Source: Bacteriovoracaceae bacterium
Lineage (GTDB): Bacteria > Bdellovibrionota > Bacteriovoracia > Bacteriovoracales > Bacteriovoracaceae
Direction: 5' to 3'
Assembly (NCBI GenBank): GCA_003245675.1
Contig: QKCN01000124.1
Coordinates: forward strand, 1 to 64,000
Length of the DNA: 64,000 nt
Shown: positions 27,201-35,240 of the stretch, piece by piece
Layout: every line of letters begins with the position of its first letter
Numbering within the stretch: the stretch's first letter is position 1
The notes under the pieces: model-generated
The model's input: the letters and a program-made list of their open reading frames with translations, nothing else
The model's database searches: none
What the model was told of the DNA's origin: nothing
Made by a program: the position numbers and the translations under genes

Positions 27201-27556
27201 GTCGTTTTAAGCAATCTGCATTTCGTGATGTCGCTTCTATGATCCGTTCTTTTCATTATGCAACACTCGGAGCATTGCGCTGGGAGCATGCTTATCGTAA
27301 TCGTGATATAAAGTTTTTGGAAAATTGGACTGTGCCTTGGTACTCATTTGTTAGTGGCGTTTTTCTCTTTAGTTATTTGGAAGTTGCGCGAGGGGCGAGT
27401 TTTATTCCTCGTAAATCTCAGCAAATTGATGTGTTGTTAGAAATCTTTTTATTGGAGAATGCAATTGATGAATTGGCTTTTGATTTAGAGAGAAAACCTG
27501 AGGCTGTCGTCATTGGGTTGCAAGGGATTGATGACATTTTAGGGCGGATTAAGTAG
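24236..27556 (+). CDS. treS: Trehalose synthase fused to maltokinase
   Basis: 1106-residue two-enzyme protein. The N-terminal half is a GH13 trehalose synthase that interconverts maltose and trehalose: YEVHVKTFCDKNGDGIGDF start, nucleophile D209 (DGLRLDAVPYL), acid/base E251 (LAEANQWPED) and D317 in RNHDE. The C-terminal half is a Pep2/Mak-type maltokinase that makes maltose 1-phosphate: HGDYQLG with D960 and LDMEGDP with D977, then RDVASMIRSF. Such fusions feed trehalose carbon into alpha-glucan through GlgE; glgE itself is not in the window. The chain starts with a basic stretch and no signal peptide. The malQ gene follows after 8 bases. Confidence 0.96.
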   Translation: MKKKTLLKRDPQWYKDAIIYEVHVKTFCDKNGDGIGDFKGLTSKLDYLENLGVTAIWLLPFYPSPLRDDGYDTADYMDVNPQYGTLKDFKELLAEAHKRGIRVITELVLNHTSNEHQWFQAARKAPPGSPERDFYVWSDNSEKYKDARIIFTDFEASNWTWDSVAGAYYWHRFYSHQPDLNFDNPAVHKALFAVIDYWFGMGVDGLRLDAVPYLYEREETNCENLPETHQFLKKLRAHIDSKFEDKMLLAEANQWPEDAVDYFGKGDECHMAFHFPIMPRIYMSLQVEDSFPLIDILRSTPDIPENCQWATFLRNHDELTLEMVTDEERDRMYRYYAQDPKAKINVGIRRRLAPLLHNNRRKLELVNILLFTMPGTPVIYYGDEIGMGDNFYLGDRNGVRTPMQWSTDRNGGFSRANPQGLYLPPIIDPEYHFESVNVENQERNLFSLLWWMKGLISARKKNKALGRGDFRLINSSNSKVFSFVRTWNDEKILVVINLSKYAQLTEIEVDAFEGYIPIEVFSKNKFAALTKDRYSLTLGGHDYFLFTLEEGGQESISRKIPNIELSDDWSSLYFDSMKPLMEGKILPKYLKHSTEFIYETRTISNVKIVEQVHYSQEPLARLYVVEIHFSEGTNELLLLPVNLALSDQEKRNIPEYETYGIANVVLNGQEASFYESRKDSTFRDFLFDIIFSKKKIKGLAGDIQGYSGMLLKKFTSRGEDVRSRTYKNGQKDTSFVFADKFILKLFRRFKEGVNPSVELRQLLTEKAKFECVPDYVGKIEYRPNTNAPISTIGILSEFIERDDTAWSYTLSALGRFFDAVLERKEELSGFQIGVVPSLVDYKTLEMPELLRELIGGEFIENIRRLAVRTAQMHLALEHISDSKDYAPEEFSLLHQRSMFQALQTKVRKTFELLKNKKNVIDEDIMPLYQDILAREKEIMDIMKRITHDKIEATRIRVHGDYQLGRVFYTGDDFKILDMEGDPIHASRTRRFKQSAFRDVASMIRSFHYATLGALRWEHAYRNRDIKFLENWTVPWYSFVSGVFLFSYLEVARGASFIPRKSQQIDVLLEIFLLENAIDELAFDLERKPEAVVIGLQGIDDILGRIK

Positions 27557-27564
27557 GGGGATTT

Positions 27565-29052
27565 ATGAGTTTGAAAAGAAGTTCCGGAATTCTTTTGCCT
27601 GTAATTTCTCTTCCTGGGAAATATGGAATTGGGAAGTTGGGAAAAGAGGCACGACAGTTCATTGATTCATTGAAAAGAAGTGGTGTGTCTTATTGGCAGA
27701 TATGTCCATTGGGACATACGGGTAAAGAGCATTCTCCTTATATTTGTTTTTCAGCCTTTGCAGGAAATCCTCAATTGATTGACCCCGAATGGCTTGTTTC
27801 TAAAAAATTGCTTCTTTCAGGAGATGTAAAAAAAATATTTGGCAAGGGAAAGGTTGGGGCGCAAATTGATTATTCATTCGTTGAAAAGACAAGTGAAGTG
27901 ATGTTGCGTCTTGCATTTTCTCGTTGGTCTTCTCAAAAGTTTTTAGAATTGAAGAAAGCTTATGATCGTTTTGAAAAACAGAAGCAGTATTGGCTAGATG
28001 ACTATGCTTTTTTCATGAGCCTTTATGGCCATTTTCAAGAGGAATCTTGGGAAAAATGGCCTGATAATGTTCGCAAGCGAAAGCAATTGAGCAATTTAAG
28101 ATCCATTTTAGCTCAAGAGATTTCTTTCTATAAATTTGTGCAATTTGTATTTTTTTCTCAGTGGTTAGAACTCAAACAATATGCTCATTCTCAAGGCGTT
28201 GGCATTATTGGAGATATTCCGATTTTTGTTTCATATGATAGTGCTGATGTTTGGGCCCATCCTGAATTATTTCTTTTGGATAAGAAGCTTGCACCAACTC
28301 ATGTTGCGGGTGTGCCTCCTGATTATTTTAGCAAAACGGGGCAGCTATGGGGAAATCCTCTTTATGATTGGAAGAAGATGAAAGAGGATAATTATAATTG
28401 GTGGATGGAAGTATTTAAAAATCAAATTGATATGTTTGATATTATTCGCCTCGATCACTTTCGAGGCTTTGCTGGTTATTGGAAGATTAAGGCTACAGAG
28501 AAAACTGCGATTAATGGCTTTTGGGAAAAAGGGCCAGGGGCTCCCTTCTTTGAAGCTTTGTTGAAAAAGGCAGGCTCTCTTCCTTTTATTGCTGAAGATC
28601 TTGGCGTTATTACGGATGATGTGATTGCTCTTCGTGAGCAGTTTAAGTTTCCTGGAATGAACATTATGCAATTTTCTTTTGATACTGCGGAAGACTCAGC
28701 CAAGCTTCCCTGTGAATATTCTCCTAACTCTGTTGTCTATACGGGAACTCATGATAATGATACGAGCCGTGGATGGTTTAAAAGTGTAAAAAGTGCGGAT
28801 CGCAAAATGATTTTAGAGTATATGAATTGTTCCGCTAAGGATGTGGTCAACGAAATGGTTCGTTGCGCTTTTGCATGTCCATCAGCTTTGGCGATTCTCC
28901 CTTTGCAAGATATTCATGATTTAGGGTGTGAGGCTCGTATCAATATTCCGGGGCGGTTTGATGTTATTTATCGTTGGCGTTTGACTGGTTCCCCCCTAAA
29001 AAAGAGTGATGAAAAAAAATTGGCCGATTTGAATAGGATTTTTAGGCGGTAA
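27565..29052 (+). CDS. malQ: 4-alpha-glucanotransferase
   Basis: 495-residue GH77 amylomaltase, normal length. It moves alpha-1,4-glucan segments between chains or to glucose. Family landmarks: SSGILLPVISLPGKYGIG at the start, YSPYICFSAFAGNP-type block (HSPYICFSAFAGNP), GDIPIFVSYDSADVW, IRLDHFRGF with the nucleophile Asp, AEDLG with the acid/base Glu, and THDNDT near the third acid. AGGGGG precedes the ATG and the gap from treS-mak is 8 bases, so both are one transcript for trehalose/maltose/glucan turnover. Confidence 0.96.
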   Translation: MSLKRSSGILLPVISLPGKYGIGKLGKEARQFIDSLKRSGVSYWQICPLGHTGKEHSPYICFSAFAGNPQLIDPEWLVSKKLLLSGDVKKIFGKGKVGAQIDYSFVEKTSEVMLRLAFSRWSSQKFLELKKAYDRFEKQKQYWLDDYAFFMSLYGHFQEESWEKWPDNVRKRKQLSNLRSILAQEISFYKFVQFVFFSQWLELKQYAHSQGVGIIGDIPIFVSYDSADVWAHPELFLLDKKLAPTHVAGVPPDYFSKTGQLWGNPLYDWKKMKEDNYNWWMEVFKNQIDMFDIIRLDHFRGFAGYWKIKATEKTAINGFWEKGPGAPFFEALLKKAGSLPFIAEDLGVITDDVIALREQFKFPGMNIMQFSFDTAEDSAKLPCEYSPNSVVYTGTHDNDTSRGWFKSVKSADRKMILEYMNCSAKDVVNEMVRCAFACPSALAILPLQDIHDLGCEARINIPGRFDVIYRWRLTGSPLKKSDEKKLADLNRIFRR

Positions 29053-29078
29053 ATAAGTCGAGGGGGCATTGGCCCTCT

Positions 29079-29417
29079 CTATTTGTGGCAACGAAAAATT
29101 TCAAATTCCTTGTATTCCAAGCCTATTTTAAGGTATTTCCCTGTCTCATCACTTTCGACGATAAAAGGCATGGTGATCGTTGTTAGCGCAATAGTGGTCC
29201 TAGAGCCCTGCTCTTTATAGATGATCGCATATCGCTCACTGTCCTGGTTATTTTCATCATTGGCATTTAGCTCATGGTGAAGAAATTTATTTTTTTCTTC
29301 TGGAGAAAATAATTCTTTTTTCTCCCGTTTGACTCTCACCTCTAGGACTTCGGAAAGAGGAATTCCTAATAGGATTGGTTTTTGTTGAATGATGACAAAT
29401 AAACCCTCTTTTTTCAT
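29079..29417 (-). CDS. Small protein, possibly CheW-like
   Basis: 112 residues, no signal peptide. The start (LFVIIQQKPILLGIPLSEVLEVRV) resembles the first strands of CheW-type adaptor domains, and a later strand pair (RTTIALTTITMPFIV) could complete a small beta barrel, but the length is short and no firm motif exists. It lies 12 bases after a degenerate sensor-like protein gene on the same strand, so the two probably work together in signalling. This link is inference. Confidence 0.5.
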   Translation of the reverse strand: MKKEGLFVIIQQKPILLGIPLSEVLEVRVKREKKELFSPEEKNKFLHHELNANDENNQDSERYAIIYKEQGSRTTIALTTITMPFIVESDETGKYLKIGLEYKEFEIFRCHK

Positions 29418-29429
29418 TGTATCCTCTTT

Positions 29430-30506
29430 TTATCCAGTTGGGAGTTTTATGGACAAAGAGTTTTTGTTCAATTGGTGGCTGATGTGAGCTTTTCCTCCGT
29501 ATGCATAAATGAGATGAGAAATGGTAAAAAGATTTAGATCTTGTAATGGGTGAAATGATGTTTCTTCCACGTCATCAAATAATTGGTTGAACGAGTGTCG
29601 CTCTTCTTCTGCGAGGTCCCGAAAATTTTGCTCGAAATCAATTTCTACTGATTGGGAGTCTGTGCGAATTGAAATATTTAGTTTTCGTGAGTTTAGTTTT
29701 GCCAAGTTAGGAGCTATTCCGGAAGAAAATAGTAGAATGAATAATTCTTCATAAAAATCTAGCTGATCACTGGGAATGGCATTGGGATTTAAAGAATGTT
29801 TTAATTCGAAGTCTATATTTTCTTTTTCAAATAGCGATCTAAAGAGAAAAAATGTACTGCGAGAAATATCAGGAATGGCCAGTTGGTCTTTCAAAATAAA
29901 ACGACTTTGAAAAAAACGATGAAGGTTAGTTTTTATTTTTTTTAATTGCTCCATTGCTAAAAAAATGTTGCAAATTGCTTCGCGATCTTCTGTTTTTAAT
30001 TTGGCAAAGAGGCTTAGGCCTTGACTAAAAGAAGGGAAGCTATGTTGGTATTTTATTTGCTCTTTATTTTTTATCCCTTGATAAATATTTGATAAGCGAA
30101 GTTGTTCCTTTTTATTTCTTGGATCAGAGAGATCAATTTCATTGAATAGATAGTTGATGATTTGCTCTTCTTTATTCAAAAGACTTTCAGAGTCTAAAAT
30201 GCTTTGTAGGAAGGGGGTGTTTGAGTAATTGGCCAATAGACTTTCTGAAAACGAATAGTTGTCGAGTCCACAGATGGGCGTTTCAGGCAATTTCTCTTGA
30301 ATAAGTTTAAAATGTTTTTTTTTCCACCAAAAGGGATTGTATTCTGCCAGTACGATATCGTATGTCTGAACTTTGTCTTTGAGAGTATTGAGCATATGGA
30401 GATAGGGGACAGTTCTTACCTCAACTTGATAGCGCAGTAAGGCATTTCTTAAAAATGTAGTGAAAGAATTGTCGCTATAAAGATAAAGCAATCTCAATTT
30501 TTCCAT
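29430..30506 (-). CDS. Degenerate response-regulator/histidine-kinase-like protein
   Basis: 358 residues. The N-terminus (RLLYLYSDNSFTTFLRNALL, then DIVLAEYNPF) looks like a receiver domain, but the phospho-acceptor aspartate is not where expected (LAEYN in place of LxDxx). The C-terminus ends like a kinase ATPase domain (LFTISHLIYAYGGKAHISHQ and a closing SIKLP strand), but no N-box asparagine, G1-box DNGxG motif or H-box is clear. It is probably a non-catalytic signalling or scaffold protein. It is the first gene of a pair with the CheW-like small protein. Confidence 0.55.
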   Translation of the reverse strand: MEKLRLLYLYSDNSFTTFLRNALLRYQVEVRTVPYLHMLNTLKDKVQTYDIVLAEYNPFWWKKKHFKLIQEKLPETPICGLDNYSFSESLLANYSNTPFLQSILDSESLLNKEEQIINYLFNEIDLSDPRNKKEQLRLSNIYQGIKNKEQIKYQHSFPSFSQGLSLFAKLKTEDREAICNIFLAMEQLKKIKTNLHRFFQSRFILKDQLAIPDISRSTFFLFRSLFEKENIDFELKHSLNPNAIPSDQLDFYEELFILLFSSGIAPNLAKLNSRKLNISIRTDSQSVEIDFEQNFRDLAEEERHSFNQLFDDVEETSFHPLQDLNLFTISHLIYAYGGKAHISHQLNKNSLSIKLPTG

Positions 30507-30603
30507 CTATGCTCCAAGTTATTTGTCCTAATATCGCTCCTAAGCTTGGATGGTATTGTCTCTTGATTTTAAATTCTTAGGGAGAAGGGGACTTGGGGGA
30601 TAA

Positions 30604-30626
30604 TCTGGGTATTAAAAATACCCAGA
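30604..30626 (-). terminator. Hairpin after cysteine desulfidase-like gene
   Basis: A perfect 9-bp stem (TCTGGGTAT 30604-30612, ATACCCAGA 30618-30626) with an A-rich loop lies 37 bases beyond the stop codon of the minus-strand gene at 30663. The minus strand lacks a T-run after it, so it may be an RNA-stability hairpin or weak terminator. Confidence 0.45.
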
Positions 30627-30662
30627 AATGGCCTTCTAACTGGTTAAATTGGTTTCGTTTTC

Positions 30663-31952
30663 TTAATTTTTGCGAGAGAATTTTTGGGAAATAATTTTTA
30701 TTACCGTCGGGTCTACGTTCATCATCCCTTCTAATCCTAAGTCTGCAAGATTACGAATTGATTCTTCTGCAGAGCTTCCTATGATTCCATCGTCTAGATC
30801 CGTGCCATAACCATTTAGGGCCATCATGGCCGAGCGAATGACTGAATCTGCAGAGCTGATTCCTTTCATTGAGCAAGAGGGCTTCGCACCATCACAGACT
30901 AAGCCACTAAGATCGGAAATGACGTTATTGATCGCCAAGTTAATAGCGGCGAGATCTGGCCCATTTTTTTGATAGACAATGGCCGATGCACTTGCAATTC
31001 CTGCTCCAAGAGCACAGCCACAGAGAACAGAGAGGGGGCCAAGATAAGATTTCACATAGGAATTAATGAGATGTCCTAATGCGATACTTTTTAAAATTGT
31101 TTTTTCTGGTGTTTTGATTTCTTGTCCCACAAGATAGGGGATAAGAAAATTGAGAATGCCTTGATTGCCAGAGCCTCCAGAGGTCATGGCCGGAAGTGGA
31201 GCGCCTGACATGCGGGCATCAATTCCTGATGATACGGCCAACTTCGTTCTGTAAAAAATATCATTCGCAATAAGCCCATCTTCATTCATTTTTTGTAAAA
31301 CAAAGGCCGTTCTTTTTTGCTCAGGGCCTTTGCTCGCAAGGGCCAAATTCATCTCGATGCCCTTTTTGATTAAGGAAAAATCTTCATCGTCAAGTTCATC
31401 TAGCATCGGAAAGAAATCTTCAATTTGCATTCCCTTGAGGTCTTGGCGATATTGCAAGCTGTTGACGGCAGAAGGTTCATTGCCTAAGCTGGCAAGAGGG
31501 ATACCATTATTTTCAAGAGATGCAATATTAACATGACCTTTTTCTAAAACAGCTCGGGCCGTATCTTTTCCTTTGGTGAGAGTGACTTCAACTCTGAATC
31601 CAGAGATGTCTTTTTGGCAGGAAATTTGAGCCTTTTTATTTTTAATGTAGCTATGTGCTTTTTGAAGATTTTCTTCATTGATTTCACTAAGGATTTCTAG
31701 TTTTTTCTCGGGGCAAGCGACCAAGGCACCTAATACGGCCGCCAGAAGATTTCCTTTGCCACCTTGTGTATTGGGAATAATTACCGCGCTTCCATTTTTA
31801 TAAGTGCCACAATCGACACTAATGGCCAGCTCATCAAATTCCTTTCCCAGTAAGGATGCGGCTAAAGAGGCAGCATAGGCACAGGCTATCGGTTCCGTAC
31901 ATCCTAATGCGGGGTAAACTTCATTGGCAAAAATTTGGTGCAGTAATTTCAT
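30663..31952 (-). CDS. CyuA/UPF0597 family cysteine desulfidase-like protein
   Basis: 429 residues matching the UPF0597/CyuA (YhaM) family, relatives of L-serine dehydratase alpha chain. Iron-sulfur candidate cysteines are C18 (ALGCTEP), C311/C313 (CGCALGAG), C353 and C360 (CDGAKPSC). Studied members break L-cysteine into pyruvate, ammonia and sulfide. The ATG overlaps the stop codon of the HMG-CoA synthase gene (ATGA), so translation is coupled. Why a cysteine-degrading enzyme should be coupled to the mevalonate pathway is not clear; another substrate is possible. Cytoplasmic. Confidence 0.85.
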   Translation of the reverse strand: MKLLHQIFANEVYPALGCTEPIACAYAASLAASLLGKEFDELAISVDCGTYKNGSAVIIPNTQGGKGNLLAAVLGALVACPEKKLEILSEINEENLQKAHSYIKNKKAQISCQKDISGFRVEVTLTKGKDTARAVLEKGHVNIASLENNGIPLASLGNEPSAVNSLQYRQDLKGMQIEDFFPMLDELDDEDFSLIKKGIEMNLALASKGPEQKRTAFVLQKMNEDGLIANDIFYRTKLAVSSGIDARMSGAPLPAMTSGGSGNQGILNFLIPYLVGQEIKTPEKTILKSIALGHLINSYVKSYLGPLSVLCGCALGAGIASASAIVYQKNGPDLAAINLAINNVISDLSGLVCDGAKPSCSMKGISSADSVIRSAMMALNGYGTDLDDGIIGSSAEESIRNLADLGLEGMMNVDPTVIKIISQKFSRKN

Positions 31953-33244
31953 GATTCTTTCTTGTATGAGTATTTTCTAAATCCTTGTTTGGGCCCCATC
32001 TGGTCGTAGCCGAGATAGATGAATTCATTTTGAGGTGGCACAATTGAAGGATTTTGCTCGCTAGGAATAAACTGATCATTGAGTTGCTTATGTCTATCTT
32101 CGTATTCTGTTAGACTGAGGAATCTGCGCTGTAAAAGTTTTTCTTTAGTTTTGAGGGGTAGATTAGATTTAATCGTTCCTGAAAAAACTTTGGCAGAGGC
32201 TCCACTTCCATAGGCAAAAAAGAGGGCCTTCTTATTGACACAATTTTCACTAGAAGAAAGCAGAGAGAGCAAACTCAAATAGAGTGAGCCAGTGTATATA
32301 TTCCCAATGTAGGGAGCCAGCTCGAGGCTGGGATTGATTTTTCGGTTGAGAAAATTTTGAAATTCCTCGGTTTGACTGTAGGCTTTTCGTTCTTCACTCG
32401 TGGGCAGTTCTTTATTTTTGAGAAGGAAAGTTGCTGCATGTTTTGCCATTTTGGGAAAAGGAAGATGGAAGAGACAGTAGTCAATGGGGCCATTTAATAG
32501 ATCGAAGTCTCTGGTTGTTTGCTTGCGGTGAGCAAGGAGGTTTTGATAAGCTTCAAAAGTACATTGCTCATAAATTTGCATTGAGTGTTTGCCATCAACA
32601 ACAGGAACTTCTTTATTTAAGGGGCGATAGAAATCTGCTGCATTTACTGAGTGAGTGCCCATTGGGCCTGCATCAATTTCAACAAGTCGTGGATTCTCAG
32701 AGAGTAAAAGAGCAATGGCCCCTGCGCCTTGCGTGTATTCCGCAGAGCTTTCCAGCTGATATTTGGCAATATCGCTACAGACAACAATGGCATAAGGAGC
32801 GGACAAGCGCTTACTTTCTAATAATGCGAGGCTTGATTCAAGTGCATAAGTTGAGCCGATGCAGGCAAATTTATATTCAGCACTGCCTACATGGGAAAAG
32901 CTTTCTTCAAAGTAAGCTTCCAACATGCCCATGATATAAGTACCCATATTCTTTGAGTGATCGAGCCCTGTTTCGGTCGCCACTGCCAAATATCCAATCT
33001 GGGATGGTTTGATTTCATTTTCTTCCATGAGATTCTTAATGGCCATCGCGGCCATGGTTGCACTGTCTTCATGGTAATCGGGAATACTCATATGTGTGAT
33101 GCCAATCCCTTTTTCAACTTTTTGACAAAGCAATTCAGGATTCCCTTGAGCGAATATAGAGGCGCGCGCTTGGGCCCAGTCTGCTTGTAGTGCAAGGGCC
33201 AGTTTAGGGACATATAAAGTTAGTGCATCAATTCCGTACTTCAT
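31949..33244 (-). CDS. Hydroxymethylglutaryl-CoA synthase
   Basis: 431-residue thiolase-fold enzyme that condenses acetyl-CoA with acetoacetyl-CoA to HMG-CoA in the mevalonate route to isoprenoids. The catalytic triad is visible: E91 (VATETGLDHSKN), C128 (FACIGSTYALES) and H260 (FHLPFPKMAKHA). The N-terminus (YGIDALTLYVPK) is typical of bacterial HMG-CoA synthases. No other mevalonate gene lies in the window. It ends overlapping the CyuA-family gene by 4 bases. Confidence 0.93.
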   Translation of the reverse strand: MKYGIDALTLYVPKLALALQADWAQARASIFAQGNPELLCQKVEKGIGITHMSIPDYHEDSATMAAMAIKNLMEENEIKPSQIGYLAVATETGLDHSKNMGTYIMGMLEAYFEESFSHVGSAEYKFACIGSTYALESSLALLESKRLSAPYAIVVCSDIAKYQLESSAEYTQGAGAIALLLSENPRLVEIDAGPMGTHSVNAADFYRPLNKEVPVVDGKHSMQIYEQCTFEAYQNLLAHRKQTTRDFDLLNGPIDYCLFHLPFPKMAKHAATFLLKNKELPTSEERKAYSQTEEFQNFLNRKINPSLELAPYIGNIYTGSLYLSLLSLLSSSENCVNKKALFFAYGSGASAKVFSGTIKSNLPLKTKEKLLQRRFLSLTEYEDRHKQLNDQFIPSEQNPSIVPPQNEFIYLGYDQMGPKQGFRKYSYKKES

Positions 33245-33286
33245 GAGCTTCTTATAACGATCTTATAGTCACTTCGCAATAAAAAC

Positions 33287-34468
33287 TTAGAGCCTGAGAA
33301 CGCTTTTCACTAAAGAGAAGCGACATGCTTTTGTGTCAGTTGCTTGAAGATCTTTCATCACTTGCTCAAAATTTTCTTGGCTTTTTGTTTTATCAAAAAG
33401 AGTCATCAATTTGGCAATTAAGCCTCTTAAGTATTTGTTATCTTTAAAACATATCTCCGGATATATTTTGTCTTCACGAGCAAAGCGAGAAGAGAAGTGG
33501 CTTTCTCTGATGCTGAGATTAATTTGATCGCGTAGGCTTTCAATACGAGCGTAGAAGAGCTTGAGTAGGGCTTTTTCAGAGCGAGAGTAGGTGTAAAAAT
33601 ATTGACCTAAGTCTGATAAGACATCTTCACTGATAACACCCATTTCTTTTCCTACTTTCCAATTGGCCGCATTTTGTAGGAGCTGATCTGTAATATAGGA
33701 TATTGCATGAATAAAATTTGTTTCATCCTTGCTAAGATCCTTTTTGATATTTGGTAATTCTTTTTTCAAAGCAAAGAAGGCCATTGGCTTTTCGTTTAAC
33801 TTCTCATCAAGTGGGTAGCGGATATCATCCATCGGCCCAGGAACCCATTCTCCCTCTTCCACTTTATCGACGTTTTGGAGGGGGACAATGCGGTAATTAT
33901 ACTTTTTGGTATAGCCTTTCTTATGAAAAATGAGACCGTCATAGAGGTAAAAAGCAGCATGGGAACGCGTGCTTTTGGCATCAAAGAGAACTATATCACG
34001 CGCTTTTACTTCTTTATGCTCGATGTAGAAGGTCTCGAGAAATTGCTCAAATTCTCTCAAGGATACATAACGAACTTCTTTTGAGGGGAGTATTCCCGAG
34101 GAAAGGAGGGCCGTATTGTAGCAATTGGGCCCGCTAAAGTTGGCATAAGAGTTAAAGCTTGTTCCGACAAATTCAGGAAAAAAAGGAGCAAGGTTAAGTA
34201 GGTAAGCTTGGGTATCTTCTTTCGCCTCTTTTTCAGCTGCACTTTGGGGAGCGAGCCACTCAAAGTTGAGCTCTTTACTAGAGGAAATTCCCATTTTTTG
34301 GCGTAACATCGAGTTGAGATCTTCTTGATCTTGCTGGTTATGAAGAGGGGAAAAAAGATTATTCCCTTGATCTATTTGAGGGATACAGAGTTGTGAATAG
34401 CAGCGGTAATTTTCTTGAGCATAGAGCGCTGTTATTTGTAGCAGTGCGAACACGAGAATCAGTTTCAT
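33287..34468 (-). CDS. Secreted papain-like (NlpC/P60- or CHAP-like) protein B
   Basis: 393 residues from the ATG at 34468. That start has AAAGGA 7 bases before it and gives a clean signal peptide (MKLILVFALLQITALYA); a frame from 34504 would hide the signal and would begin at the predicted transcription start. It is a paralogue of the protein at 20315-21424: GPNCYNTAL with C116, RDIVLF, SHAAFYL with H170, FHKKGY, then YRIVPLQNV. The C-terminal half is a long helical region (about 245-393) not seen in the same form in protein A. A papain-like peptidase or amidase acting in the envelope is the best guess. Confidence 0.6.
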   Translation of the reverse strand: MKLILVFALLQITALYAQENYRCYSQLCIPQIDQGNNLFSPLHNQQDQEDLNSMLRQKMGISSSKELNFEWLAPQSAAEKEAKEDTQAYLLNLAPFFPEFVGTSFNSYANFSGPNCYNTALLSSGILPSKEVRYVSLREFEQFLETFYIEHKEVKARDIVLFDAKSTRSHAAFYLYDGLIFHKKGYTKKYNYRIVPLQNVDKVEEGEWVPGPMDDIRYPLDEKLNEKPMAFFALKKELPNIKKDLSKDETNFIHAISYITDQLLQNAANWKVGKEMGVISEDVLSDLGQYFYTYSRSEKALLKLFYARIESLRDQINLSIRESHFSSRFAREDKIYPEICFKDNKYLRGLIAKLMTLFDKTKSQENFEQVMKDLQATDTKACRFSLVKSVLRL

Positions 34469-34509
34469 AACTTTGTCCTTTAAGGATTGATTTAATAGAT
34501 TCACACTAG

Positions 34510-34538
34510 GCTATAGCGATTAAGACATAGACAGACAA
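34510..34538 (-). promoter_or_regulatory. Probable promoter of papain-like gene B
   Basis: On the minus strand TTGTCT (34538-34533), a 17-base spacer and TATAGC (34515-34510) lie about 42 bases before the ATG at 34468. The implied start point near 34503 supports the shorter start for the gene. Confidence 0.45.
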
Positions 34539-34610
34539 TGACTATGTAATTATTACCCAAATACCACCTCAAATAGTTTTAGGCGACAAATCTGGGGAAT
34601 TGGTCAGTTC

Positions 34611-35240
34611 CTAGAGATCGAGCATGGTAATGCTATCGACATAAGAGGTTAACTTAATATCTTCGATGTGCTCTGTTTTTTTGAGGAGCTCTGTCATTTT
34701 AACAATTGCCTCATGGATCGTATCAATTTTATGTTCTTGGCCCGGCTCAAGTTTTAGAGAAAGCAGAAGTCCTGATATAATGGCCAAAGAATTGCGAAGG
34801 TCGTGATTTAAGCGGGCCATGAGGTTACGGACAGCTTCTACTTTTTCTTGTTGGATGAGAACTTTATGAGCTTCAACAAGTTTTAAATGAGTTTCGACAC
34901 GGGCCCTGAGCTCTACAACGCTAAAGGGTTTGGTCATATAGTCGCTGCCACCATTTTCTAGACCCAGTTTTATATCTTCTGCTTGGTCTTTGGCCGAGAG
35001 AAAGATTACGGGGGTACTTTTCCATTTCTCTTCTTTGCGAATTTTTTGGCAAAGCTCGATACCGCTCATTTCTGGCATCATTATATCAAATAACAGAATA
35101 TCGTACTCATTCTCTTCCATAAGTTTGATTGCTTGCTGAGCATTTGGGGCCGAATCTATTTCAAACTTTTCTTTGAGGGCTTTTTCTATAATTAACCGAT
35201 TTGTCATTTCATCATCGACAGAGAGAATTCTTCTTTTCAT
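34611..35240 (-). CDS. Response regulator with HisKA-like tail
   Basis: 209 residues. Residues 1-120 are a receiver domain with acidic pocket D9/D10, phospho-acceptor D52 (LLFDIMMPEMSG) and the conserved lysine in TKPF. The C-terminal 80 residues look like a histidine-kinase dimerisation helix pair with an H-box-like LNHDLRNSLAIISG, but there is no ATPase domain. It overlaps the upstream hybrid kinase gene by 4 bases (ATGA), so it is probably its partner. The tail could accept phosphate from the kinase's ATPase domain or simply dimerise. Confidence 0.85.
   Translation of the reverse strand: MKRRILSVDDEMTNRLIIEKALKEKFEIDSAPNAQQAIKLMEENEYDILLFDIMMPEMSGIELCQKIRKEEKWKSTPVIFLSAKDQAEDIKLGLENGGSDYMTKPFSVVELRARVETHLKLVEAHKVLIQQEKVEAVRNLMARLNHDLRNSLAIISGLLLSLKLEPGQEHKIDTIHEAIVKMTELLKKTEHIEDIKLTSYVDSITMLDL

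Noticed and set aside
29060-29078. Hairpin between malQ and the convergent small gene
   Set aside because: Only a 5-bp stem with an 8-base loop and no T-run; too weak to call a terminator.
32431-32934. 167-residue plus-strand reading frame
   Set aside because: It is antisense to HMG-CoA synthase, whose active-site residues are in the other frame.
34469-34504. Upstream start for the second papain-like protein
   Set aside because: It would begin at the predicted transcription start and bury the signal peptide.
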